Origin: Gymnothorax reevesii
Taxonomy: Eukaryota > Chordata > Actinopteri > Anguilliformes > Muraenidae
Reading direction: 5' to 3'
NCBI GenBank assembly: GCA_029721435.1
Contig: CM056576.1
Coordinates: forward strand, 112,758,666-112,822,665
Length of the DNA: 64,000 nucleotides
Shown here: piece after piece, positions 50,477 to 60,640 of the stretch
Layout: each line of letters opens with the position of its first letter
How positions within the stretch are numbered: position 1 is the first letter of the stretch
Notes under the pieces: model-generated
Database searches by the model: none
The model's input: the letters and a program-made list of their open reading frames with translations, nothing else
Told to the model about the DNA's origin: nothing
Position numbers and translations under genes: made by a program

Positions 50477-52500
50477 TCACAATATAAGCATCAAAGACCT
50501 TAAAAAAGCAACAAGATATCCCGCCAATGTAGTATAAATGTGATCACAGAAAAGGTTTGAGATCAAATTCTTGATTGAGTCCTCTAGGTGCAAGAGTCTG
50601 GAGTGTGAAAATAAAAAACTTTCTCTTTTCAGCAAGAGGGCATTTGTGTCACCTCCTCTTCGAGGAATTTTAACGTGCTCAATGCCAATGTATCTGAGAG
50701 AGGCCACTGTGTGGTTGGCCTCTCTGAAATGCAGTGCCACTGGGCTACGCTGGTCCTGAGTCCAAATGCAACTCTTGTGTTCAGCTATCCTTGTTTTTAG
50801 TGCCCTTTGTGTTTTCCCCACATATGCTAAACCACAAGGACATTAATAACATAAATCACATTTTTTGTAGAGCACGATATAACACCCTTTATTTTCATTG
50901 TTTTTCCTGAAACTGGGTGAGTATATGTGGAACATTTGTACGAAAAATTGCACTGAGCACAAGAGCCACAGGGATAATTCCCTGATGGAGGATCAAGAAA
51001 GGTAGTGTTTCTAATGGGTAAGAGATCAGATTTTACCAACATTTGTCTCAGATTAGGGGGATGTTTGTACACTACCTTGGGTAAATCCTTGAATTCATTT
51101 TGTAGCTGTGGATCAGAACTCAAAATATGCCAATGCTTTCTTGTAATTTTTTCAAAGTCATTGCCCAGAGCTGAATATTTTAAAAAACATCTCGGAGCAT
51201 TATTTGCTCTTGATTTATCTTTTTTGATTAGGCACTCTTCCTGTGTTACATTAACAAACCAGTCTCAGGCAGATTTTACCCAACTTTCATTGTACCCTCT
51301 TACTTTAAATCTATACTGTAATTCATCAGCTTGTTTATCAAAATCTGTTTGTTTAGTGCAAATTCTTTTAATGGGACTAAATTGACTGATGGGAAGGCTT
51401 TTTTTCTGATGAACGGGGTGAAATGACTGCCCATGTAAAAAAGAACATTTGTCAGTTTCTTTTCTGTACAGGTCTGTGACCAATGTACTGCCGTCTCGTA
51501 AAATAAGAATATCCAAAAAACTAATTCTTGGAGTATCATAACTGATGGTAAATTTTAAATGTTCATGACAAAAATTGAGGTACTCATAAAACTGCAAAAG
51601 ACCACCGACAGGACCATCATAGATCATAAAAATGTCATCCACATAGCGTTTCCATAATTTTATGTGGTTTAGGAAAGGATTTGTTGAAGGAAAAACATAA
51701 TCATTTTCAGAACAAGCTACATATAAGGAACTGAAATTAGGAGACATTTTACTGCCCATAGCTGTCCCTTTTCGTTGTCTATATAAAGAGGATACTTTCT
51801 CAAACATAAAAACGTTTTTTGAGAGAACAATCTCCGCCGATTCCCTTACACAGCTAGTGCTCGGCACAGTCCAAGGAGGTCTTTTGTCCAAAAACAAGGT
51901 TAAAGCATTTAAACCACCCTGGTGATCGACATTGGTAAACAGATTTTGAATTTCCAAAGTTACCAGGTGTGTATTGGTACTCAAATCAGCTACCATCTTA
52001 AGAATATTGATCATATCCATAGAATCACGCACAAAGGATGGAAGAGATGTAACAAAAGGTTTTATAAAAAAGTCAACAAAACTGGAAATATTATCAGTTA
52101 ATGAGCCGATGGCAGAAACAATTGGTTGACCTGGTGGGTTTTCCAGACTCTTATGAATTTTAGGTAAGATATAAAGTACTGGCATAATAGGGTGGGACAC
52201 CTTCATGAAGTCACACTCTTTTTTTGTAATTTCCCCAGCTTCCAATAAAACCTCAAGTTTCCCATCAATTTCTGCTTTGTAAGTAACAGTTGGGTCTTTT
52301 CTTAGTATTTCATAATAGGATCAGACAACTGCCGTTCAACTTCCTTCAAAATAATCAGTACGATTAAAAATACAAATTGCACCACCTTTATCAGCAGGTT
52401 TTATGACGACACCAGTGTCATTCTTTAACTCAGTCAAAGCATCACGTTCTTTTCTGGATAAATTGTTATACACCTTGTATTACTTTCTCTGCTGCGCGTC
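50477..52500 (-). pseudogene. Penelope-like reverse transcriptase/GIY-YIG polyprotein, broken
   Basis: N-terminal part (about 52490-52365): ERDALTELKNDTGVVIKPAD then KGGAI, the conserved RT start. Longest open part 51265-52245 (326 residues): VLYILPKIHKSL, GTAMGSKMSPNFSSLYVAC, and the catalytic box as YVDDIFMIYDG. Next part (50827-51123): RQMLVKSDLLP followed by the Cys-rich linker PCGSCAQCNFSYKC and the first GIY-YIG strand (VIYVINV). After a one-base shift come GLAYVGKTQRALKTRIAEH and SPVALHFREANH (50477-50860). A stop and frameshift near 52310 and a further break near 51250 add to the damage; no functional protein can come from this copy. Confidence 0.85.
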
Positions 52501-52825
52501 GTGCCTTTGAACGCCCCTCCGCCATTATAAAATCACTGTAACCCACTGCTTCTCGGAACTTATTCTTTTAATTTACCACAGCTGTAAGGTGCTGGAAAAG
52601 CATAAAAATGCACCTTGAAAATCCTTGAAAAGTGCTTGAATTTCACTTTGCAAAAGGGGTACGAAGCCTGTAGACTGCATTAAAGTGGTGTCTTTTTAGA
52701 TTTGTTTTGTTTTTGGTTTTTTTTTGTTGTTTTTCGGTTTATCTATGTTCCATTTATTGTTTGCATCTTTACAAAACATCAAAATCCCAGTTAGTTGGTG
52801 GATTATGTCTAACATGACTGCTTTT
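52501..52825. other. Unassigned sequence inside the nested block
   Basis: No coding similarity recognised; T/G-rich tract at 52700-52740. Confidence 0.5.
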
Positions 52826-53936
52826 ACAATCAATCTGTAAGTAATGTAAGGACAGATACAGTGATCTGTAAGTAATGTAAGGACATATACAGTGATCTGT
52901 AAGTAATGTAAGGACAGATACAGTGATCTGTAAGTAATGTAAGGACAGATACAGTGGTCTGTTAGTAATGTAAGGAAGGATACAGTGATCTGTAAGTAAT
53001 GTAAAGGACAGATACAGTGATCTGTAAGTAATGTAAGGACGGATACAGTGATCTGTAAGTAATATAAGGACGGATACAGTGATCTGTAAGTAATGTAAGG
53101 ACAGATACAGTGATCTGTAATTAATGTGAGGACAGATACAGTGATCTGTAAGTAATGTAAGGACAGATACAGTGATCTGTAAGTAATGTTAGGACAGATA
53201 CAGTGATCTGTAAGTAATGTAAGGACAGATACAGTGATCTGTAAGTAATGTAAGGACGGATACAGTGATCTGTAAGTAATGTAAGGACAGATACAGTGGT
53301 CTGTTAGTAATGTAAGGAAGGATACAGTGATCTGTAATTAATGTAAGGACAGATGCAGTGATCTGTAAGTAATGTAAGGACAGATACAGTGATCTGTAAG
53401 TAATGTGAGGACAGATACAGTGATCTGTAAGTAATGTAAGGACGGAGACAGTGATCTGTAAGTAATGTAAGGACAGATACAGGGATCTGTAAGTAATGTA
53501 AGGACAGATACAGTGATCTGTTAGTAATGTAAGGAAGGATACAGTGATCTGTAATTAATGTAAGGACAGATGCAGTGATCTGTAAGTAATGTAAGGACAG
53601 ATACAGTGATCTGTAAGTAATGTGAGGACAGATACAGTGATCTGTAAGTAATGTAAGGACGGAGACAGTGATCTGTAAGTAATGTAAGGACAGATACAGT
53701 GATCTGTAAGTAATGTAAGGACAGATACAGTGATCTGTAAGTAATGTAAGGACAGATACAGTGATCTGTAAGTAATGTAAGGACAGATACAGTGATCTGT
53801 AAGTAATGTGAGGACAGATACAGTGATCTGTAAGTAATGTGAGGACAGATACAGTGATCTGTAAGTAATGTGAGGACAGATACAGTGATCTGTAAGTAAT
53901 GTAAGGACAGATACAGTGATCTGTAAGTAATGTAAG
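52826..53936. repeat. 31-bp minisatellite, about 36 copies
   Basis: The unit GGACAGATACAGTGATCTGT plus AAGTAATGTAA repeats head to tail with few substitutions. ACAGAT and ATCTGT form inverted arms around ACAGTG, so each unit can fold as a hairpin. A 217-bp (7-unit) block is duplicated: the variant CTGTTAGTAATGTAAGGAAGG occurs at 53301 and 53518 with the same order of variants after each. Long open stretches across it are artefacts of the repeat. Confidence 0.95.
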
Positions 53937-54368
53937 TGTAGCAGGCCGAAGGAGGGCCCGGGCGAGGACTTGAACCTCCCAAACTCCCGGGTAAGAGTCA
54001 TGCGCACTGACCACATCGCCAAAGAGCCAGGCTCATTGGCAAGGCAGCCAGGGCATGTACTTATTAGGAGACACTTCCAGTGACAGAACCCTTCAACTGT
54101 CACATCTCTCCCCCTCTTTCGTGAGCGTGTCCTCACACTCCATGCCTCATGCATGCTGCCATCCATCAGGATGCCCCAGATCCTGCCGATTACGCCACAA
54201 TGTAGCAGGCTGAAGGAGGGCCCGGGCGAGGACTTGAACCTCCCAAACTCCCGGGTAAGAGTCATGCGCACTGACCACATCGCCAAAGAGCCAGGCTCGT
54301 TGGCAAGGTAGCCAGGGCATGTACTTATTAGGAGACACTTCCAGTGACAGAACCCTTCAACTGTCACA
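53937..54368 (-). repeat. Two copies of a tRNA-like SINE segment inside the minisatellite
   Basis: A segment beginning GTAGCAGGCCGAAGGAGGGC and ending AACCCTTCAACTGTCACAT occurs at about 53938-54105 and 54202-54368, separated by about 96 bp (TCTCTCCCCCTCTTTCGTGA to TTACGCCACAAT). Minus-strand reading gives a box A-like TGGTCAGTGCGCATGACTC and box B-like GGTTCAAGTCC, so it is tRNA-derived. The copies differ at only a few bases. Confidence 0.75.
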
Positions 54369-54486
54369 TAAGGACAGATACAGTGATCTGTAAGTAATGT
54401 GAGGACAGATACAGTGATCTGTAAGTAATGTAAGGACAGATACAGTGATCTGTAAGTAATGTAAGAACAGATACAGTGATCTGTGG
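54369..54486. repeat. 31-bp minisatellite, right remnant
   Basis: About four further units identical in type to the main array, directly continuing after the second SINE copy, so the SINE block interrupts one original array. Confidence 0.9.
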
Positions 54487-54814
54487 ACAGGGGATTCATG
54501 CTCAATTCATAATAAAAAAGGGTACAAACCCTGATAAAATCTATAGGCTACATTTTCCTTCTTAATAACTGACTGAGTTGACATCAAGGCAGCTGTCTGG
54601 TGTGCTGCGCCAAGGTAAATTGCCACCCCCAAATTCAATTTAATCCCAAATTAAATGTAAAACTCTGTTTTAAAATAATGCAATGATTATTATGATTAAA
54701 ATAATGCCTCTGAAATGTGCATAGTGGTGCACCTTTGCTTTAAGGAAGAACTGGCAGGAGATTGAATGATATTACAGGTCAGCAGAACTTTAACGTGCTA
54801 AGTTGTGGGTAAGA
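54487..54814. other. Unassigned sequence inside the nested block
   Basis: AT-rich, no feature recognised. Confidence 0.5.
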
Positions 54815-55741
54815 TGGATAGATATAGATGGATTTTATTTCAGAAATATGACATCCATATACAAAATAGATGACAGACTTTAAATATTTAAAAGGAACAA
54901 ACAATGTAATACGATAAAGGAGACTTTAACAATACAGTTTCACCTTCCACAATAATAAAAATTGGTGACGATAAAGAAGAGTAATAAATGACAGAAATTA
55001 CAGAGTTTTTACATTTGACAATCCGGTTTTCATGGAATATATGAAATTACGCCACAACTCACCAAACGATTTTACAGAATGTGATGCAAACGTCCCACTT
55101 GCGCTGCAGCACCAAGGGAGACACATTAGTCTCCTGAACTTATCATTATGAGTGACCATTAGTTTTTGTATAGACTGTTTAGTAAAATTACACCAGAGTG
55201 GAGCACAATACAAGTTACTACAATAGGCAGAAAATAGCTGGGTCTTACCATTTATGCTACAACTACCGAAGTTACGGACCAGATGGTTACATCCAATATA
55301 CAAAGACTGCATTTGGCGATTAATATCAGCATTTTCAGAAAAATCGTAATTTAGATACACACCAAGATATTTAAAATTTTCCACCATACTGAGCTTTCTG
55401 CCATATAGTTTAAATTCAGGGGGTATTGGACAATTTGTGCTTTTTATATAAAACTGACAAACAGTCTTATCGCAATCATAGGCAATATTATTCAACTCAT
55501 CATAGGATTTACACACATATGCTTTTGTAACCCTTTTGCTGAAGGGCACAAAAACACCAGATCATCAGCATATGCAGGGTGATTTACAGTGATATCACCA
55601 AGAGTACAGCCAACCTGTCATGAGTTGAGTGACACTAAGGTCATTTATATAAAAATTAAACAACTTGGGTGACAGGATACCTCCCTGGCGAACACCATTT
55701 TTAACAAATAAGGAAGCAGAGAGAGATGAGCCCAGTCTAAC
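54815..55741 (-). mobile_element. 5'-truncated non-LTR (LINE) retrotransposon
   Basis: Minus strand: the RT block FVKNGVRQGGILSPKLFNFY then INDLSV (55595-55741), and after a frame change the RT thumb and C-terminal region (54998-55549) with FKLYGRKLSMVENFKYLGVY and YCAPLWCNFTKQS. KYLGV, preceded by a KTxxxxF-like segment (KTVCQFYIKS), is typical of LINE RTs. The clade is not resolved. It ends exactly where Tc1 sequence resumes. Confidence 0.75.
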
Positions 55742-56710
55742 TTGAATAATCAGAAGAGTTGTCCAAGAGCCAAGGAACACTCGCGGAGAGACCCGGAATT
55801 AGCTGGTGCAGTTGTTTCAAAGAAAATAGGTAATGCACTCAACTGCCGTGGCCTCTATGCATGCTCACCGAGCAAGACTCCATTGCTGAAGAAAAATCAA
55901 GTTGAAGCTCGTCTAAGGTTTGCTGCACAACATTGGGACAAGCCTATGAAATACTGGAAGAACATAGTGTGGTCAGATGAGACCAAAATTGAACTCTGGA
56001 TGTCGCAGCACACACGGCGCTAAACATCACCCCAAAGCATGATACCAACGGTGAAGTTAAGAGGTGGGAACATCAAGGTTTGGGGCTGTTTTTCAGCATA
56101 TGGTACTGGCAGACTTCATATAATTGAAAGAAGAATGAATGGAAAAATGTCCAGAGACATTCTTGATAAGAATCTGGTGCCATCTACCAGGTTGCTGCAG
56201 ATGAAACAAGGGTGGACATTTCAGCAAGGCAATGATCCCAAACACAGCCAAGGAAACTCCCAATGGATTTCAGAGAGTGAAAATTAAGCTGGTAGAATGG
56301 CGCAGTCAATGACCCGACTTGAATCCAATTGAAAATGTATGGAAAGAACTGAAGATCAGAGTAGATATATGAGGCCTCTGGAGCCTTCAAGATTTGAAGG
56401 CAGTTTGCGTGGAAGAATGGGCCAAAATCAAACCTGAGCAATGCATGCGATTATATTCTCCATACAGGAGGCGTCTCAAAGCTGTCATTCCCAACAAAGG
56501 CTTTTCTACTGAGTATTAGATAAAATTCAATAAGCATATTCCATACTTTTTCCCTAAGTGTGTCATTCCACTTTATTACACATAATTTATGGACTTATTT
56601 GTTCTGATTTCTCTGTTTGTGTGGATTGCTTGGGTTGTTATTAACATCTGATAAAAAAAATTCATGTGAATAGCCCCACTAGAAATATATTTACTGAGAA
56701 AAATGTTGAC
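55742..56710 (+). mobile_element. Right part of the split Tc1-like transposon
   Basis: Resumes at AATCAGAAGAGTTGTCCAAG and runs through the catalytic domain to the right terminal repeat. Fragments: HWDKPMKYWKNIVWSDETKI (first Asp present), TVKLRGGNIKVWGCFSAYGT, GWTFQQGNDPKHSQGNS (the second Asp motif reads QQGND where QQDND is expected). Around 56320 the reading resembles DLNPIENVW on the + strand. The terminal repeat 56520-56710 mirrors 49126-49320. About 150-250 bp of the middle is missing relative to the family. Confidence 0.85.
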
Positions 56711-57707
56711 ATGTGCCTCGGGGCCTCACAGGACCTTCATCCGGCCCTGATTAAGACAAAGATCAGCATGTTCCAGAATGATAGGAATTTTACAGTGTGG
56801 AGAAGGAAATGCAATGTGATCTAAAGCATACTATCTCAATCAAGAAATAAAGTTGGGGTAGGCGTGAATAATTTCATTTATAGTTGTTCGTTAAATTACT
56901 TTTAGGCCCCTATGGCCCCTAAAATAATGGTGTAGGGGCAAGAGTTAAAAATGTTTTTAATTCCGATGTGGTTTATAACCCTGAAAATTTGCGAGTCTAC
57001 ACTTAAAGCAGTCCTACTTGTTTCAGTTCAAAACCACTGTGGTGGCTTTAAGAGTCAAAATCATAAATTGTGCTATTAGTAGATTGTTGATCCACAGTCC
57101 TATGGTGTGTGAACTAAACAAATGACCTTCATGCAGTTTTCAGCTCAGAACAGGTGTAGTATCCGGGCCACGGGGCTAAATTTGGCTGGGAATTCATGCT
57201 GCAAAGCAGGCAACGTATAACTGGTACCCTCTAGTGGGTAAGAGAACACACTTCAGAAATTAATGCTGCAAACTGTACCTGTTCTCGTAGCATTGCATAC
57301 AATTACTTTTCCTTTGGAGCAAGGTTTTAAATTCGTTCAAATGGTTTTACCTCCTTTTTAAAATGAAAATATCATAAAAATATTGCAACTGAGAATTAGG
57401 GGTTTAATGTTAAAAAAAATTCATCACATCTGTGGTATATACTTGTTCCTGAATATGGCGATCAGTGCTCCTTGGTGTAGGTCTTTTACCCCTTGCTGCT
57501 CCGGGGGCCCGTCCACGGGCCGTCAGGGAAGTTAAAAACAAGAACAGTTTTCAATTTATTTTGGGTAAGCCTGGGGTAGGTATTTTTTGGCAAATGTTAC
57601 TGGAGTGGTAAGGGGTTAACTTAAAGGGACCTATAGCTAATCAAAATGCCAATTTTGGTTCCAAATTTTAGCTTTGAGGTAAGAACATGAGGTGGTCCTT
57701 CAAATAG
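56711..57707. other. Intergenic; possible short TTAA-type MITE
   Basis: At about 57485-57618, TTTTACCCCTTGCTGC and GTGGTAAGGGGTTAA are roughly inverted around a short centre and end at TTAA on the right. Otherwise nothing is recognised. Confidence 0.4.
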
Positions 57708-57944
57708 TCTGTAATATGGAGTCATGTTCCGAAGGAAACATTCATCACGAACACTGTCTTCAAGGCTGGAACAGCTATGAGTGTGGGGACTTTCAATGAT
57801 GGCCAACGAGAAATTGCCTCCATTCTCAAGAAACTTGGCATTAAGGCAGGGGCACACTCAATAAAAGGCTATCATGAAATGGACAGAAAACGTGTGAAAC
57901 AGAGTGAAAAATGTGCAATAGAACTTGAGAAAAGAAATGAATAG
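57708..57944 (+). pseudogene. Unidentified coding-like fragment, 78 codons
   Basis: Open frame without an early ATG: HVPKETFITNTVFKAGTAMS, VGTFNDGQREIASILKKLGI, KAGAHSIKGYHEMDRKRV, then KQSEKCAIELEKRNE and TAG. The composition is protein-like (charged helix at the end), and it resembles conserved segments with pattern FN.G...I...LGI..G......+D..R+ that recur in transposon-borne proteins, but I cannot name the family. No splice sites or partner exons were identified. Confidence 0.35.
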
Positions 57945-58671
57945 ACACTCGACAAGCAAGTAAAACTAGGGAAGAAACACAGATTGAAGAGGGAGTAACT
58001 TATGAGGCTGGTGCCTTTTAAGGAGGTGAAAAAATTCTAAAAACCACTAAAAACAAAATGCTAAATATATTCCTCCGGAGAACATTACGGTCAATCTTTG
58101 ATCACATCATTACTGCCAAACTAAAATCACATTTTTCTAAAAATACAGATTTTTAACAAGAAAATACAGATTTCTCAGCAACTTTACATCCAATTAACTT
58201 CATATATGGTAGTTTTCTTAATTTTGTGATGATCAATGTCTGTACAGAGCTCTTTTTACAATATGCCCCTCTGAATGTGAGCAAATCAAAATTTTATTAA
58301 TGAGTGGTTTCCCACCAAAATTGATTTAAGGGGTCAAAATCAATACTAGAACAAAAAAACCTGGAAGAATAGCTCTGTTGTGATATTTAGGAATTTTTTT
58401 TCCTTCACATTACAGCTGAAATTATAACCAAACACTGTTTAGTTGTCAGTAACTATACTTCTAAGTATCTACATTTTCATGGCAACCACTGATGTGATGC
58501 CACAGAAACTCAGGGTTATAAGTTGCAATTTCTTATAGAATTATTTTGAGAATAATTCTTAGTTTAAAAAAGGGAAAATCTTGGAAAAATGTTTGCTTAG
58601 CTATAAGTCCCCTGAATAAACACTAAATCAAAATATCAAACTCAACACTCATTAGACATTTATTGATTTCA
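57945..58671. other. Intergenic, nothing recognised
   Basis: AT-rich; no feature supported. Confidence 0.6.
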
Positions 58672-59110
58672 TGCAACTGGGGGAGGCACAGCCATACCAC
58701 TCTCCAATCTCCTCCAGCCGTGTGGCTGAAGCTTAACAGGTGTGAGCTTGGTTAGTTCTTGGATGGGAGACCACCTAGCCAGTTGGTTGCTATCCTCCCT
58801 CTGGTGGAATAATCCCCAGTGCAGAGATAGGGCTACTATACTGAAGGAGACGCCGTCTTTCGGATGAGAAATTAAACCGAGGTCGTGACTATCTGTGGTC
58901 ATTAAGATCCTATGACACTCTTCAAGAAGGGAAGAGAGTTCCCCGGTCTCATGGATAAATTCCCAATCTGGCTCTTTCGACTTGCGACCTGTTCATACCC
59001 TGATCTAATTGGCTGTGCTACTTGTCCACTCCCTCCGCACCTCAACCCCCAGGGTTCCTTGAAAAAGAGGTTTCAATCTCAGTAGAACTTCCCTGGTTAA
59101 ATTAATCCTC
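58672..59110 (+). repeat. 5S-rRNA-derived SINE (SINE3 type)
   Basis: The head resembles the internal control region of 5S rRNA: GAAGCTTAACAGGTGTGAGC, then TTGGTTAGTTCTTGGATGGG and AGACCACCTAG. The body has CTTTCGGATGAGAAATTAAA, CCGAGGTCGTGACT and ATTCCCAATCTGGCTC, known from fish SINEs of this class, ending TTCCCTGGTTAAATTAA. It is not a functional 5S gene: the 5' third is diverged and no Pol III terminator follows position 120. Confidence 0.85.
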
Positions 59111-59479
59111 TTTTAACCAGCGTAGCATATCTGCTACATGAAGTAAAAGGGTGAACAGCCTGGACATCCTGTTGGTTTTGTTTCTTATTGCCAAATAAAC
59201 ATTTGAGAATAACTTGAATGGTATGTCACTTAAATTTTTTCCATTAGCATTATTACCCAATGTAGCAGATTTGCAACAATTTGGAAAGGTGGGCCAAATG
59301 TGTCAAAATTTTCTTGTATACTGTTTTTCAAATAATGGCCCAAAATAAACATTTTTGCATAGGGAAATAATTTTAGCACAATTGGAAATGGGTTTGGCTA
59401 ATAGAGGGTTAAGGTCAAATAAAAAAAAATAAAACATATATTTGTCATTGATAACTTCAATAAAAAAGGTACCACATGA
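59111..59479. other. Intergenic, nothing recognised
   Basis: AT-rich; no feature supported. Confidence 0.6.
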
Positions 59480-60640
59480 TCAACAGAATATCAAACTACA
59501 ATTATCTCTATGTAATGCGACATCTTTGCACAAAGTTAATCAGATTGCGGAGTACGGCCTGTGGAATTTTCCCCCCCACTCCTTCAAAAGCTACAGGAAG
59601 TTGTTGGATACTGGTGGGAACTGGAATATGCAGCCGTATGCGCTGGTCCAGAGCATCCAAAACATACTCAACGCGTTCCAATTCCATGCCTGGTGAGTAA
59701 GCAGGCTATGAAAGAACTGGGATAGTTTGTTTTCCAGAATTGGGCACAGATCCTCATTACATGGGGCCATGCATCATCACACTGAAACGTGAGATGATGG
59801 TAGATCAATGGCACAAATGGCGTTTTTTAACCTCATCACAGCAGCTGTGTGTATTCAAGTTTCCATTCATAAAGTGCATATGAGTTGGCTATCTGTATAA
59901 AGCCCACACATACCAACATCCCCCGATGGGATACAATGTTGAATTCAAAAAACTGCTAGCCTATGTGACTGTTTACATGCAGGCTGCCATCTGCCTGGAC
60001 TGTATTTCATTAATGAAGAAGGCCCTTCTCCCGCATGCCACTGGCCATTGCCCACTCACGTCAACTGTGGCACAAAACCAGTCGATTCTGGAGCCCAGAG
60101 AAGTTGTTGAGCTGATGAGCTTCCCCGAGATGATTTCTGAGTTAGTGCTTCCCTCGTATAAAAAAAATTTATGTGGCCGGTCTCAAAGACGAGAGAAGTG
60201 ACATGTGGTGATCCTGGGTCAGCATAGCTGCACGTGGCTGCATTTGAGGCCTAACGGAGGCACTTTGAAAAATCTCTACAATGTGGAAGGCAGCTTATGA
60301 TGGATAAGTGTTCCTTCGTTACTCTGGCGACAGCTACACAGGGCTGCCTTTCCCGAAATCACAGATGCTAACTTACAAAGCTGGGCCCACTGACTGAATG
60401 GATGAACTATGTTAATTGCTAACGGAGTTAGAGACTACTCTTTTGGGAAATGCACCACAGGACAGTGAGCATGCCAATTGCACAATCCCTAAATCTTGAG
60501 GCCCCTGTGGCATGGCATTGGGGGACAACAAAAATTCATTTTAGTACAACCTTTTAAAGACTCAGTCATTAGAAATGCCTGGTGAAGTGATGATCACAGC
60601 TTTTAACCAACATCTCCATCTCACCTCCTGCAGAGGCAAG
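59480..60640 (-). mobile_element. Old, heavily decayed Tc1-like transposon
   Basis: Collinear on the minus strand with a Tc1-like family common in fish: GTTAATCAGATTGCGGAGTA, TGGTGGGAACTGGAATATGC, GGTCCAGAGCATCCAAAACA, TACATGGGGCCATGCATCAT, GCTGCCATCTGCCTGGACTG, GCATGCCACTGGCCATTGCC and GATGAGCTTCCCCGAGATGA appear in order. Many small indels; open stretches on the plus strand here are shadows. It contains the dispersed-repeat core near 60405-60475. Confidence 0.65.

Larger units (their letters stand above)
50086..52500 (-). mobile_element. Penelope-like retroelement (5'-truncated, decayed)
   Basis: Minus-strand element with reverse transcriptase and GIY-YIG endonuclease in the order diagnostic of Penelope-like elements. 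These retroelements prime on DNA ends or nicks and lack LTR-type integrase. The 3' region (50086-50260) contains a GATCC/GGATC stem followed by GAAAC, typical of the terminal region of these elements. Frames are broken in at least three places. Of named fish lineages, Poseidon or Neptune types are plausible; the sequence read does not decide. Confidence 0.85.

Noticed and set aside
52826..53936. CRISPR-like regular array
   Set aside because: Units are directly adjacent without unique spacers, and the genome is eukaryotic; it is a minisatellite.
53304..54505. Long minus-strand open frames (up to 316 codons) of repeated TYRSLYLSLHYLQITVSVL-like sequence
   Set aside because: Pure translation of the 31-bp minisatellite; the same peptide appears in all frames as the repeat length is not a multiple of three.
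58720..58790. 5S rRNA gene
   Set aside because: Only the internal control region is conserved; the rest is a SINE body.
59442..60201. Plus-strand frames of 74-91 codons
   Set aside because: They read the antisense of a decayed minus-strand Tc1 transposase.
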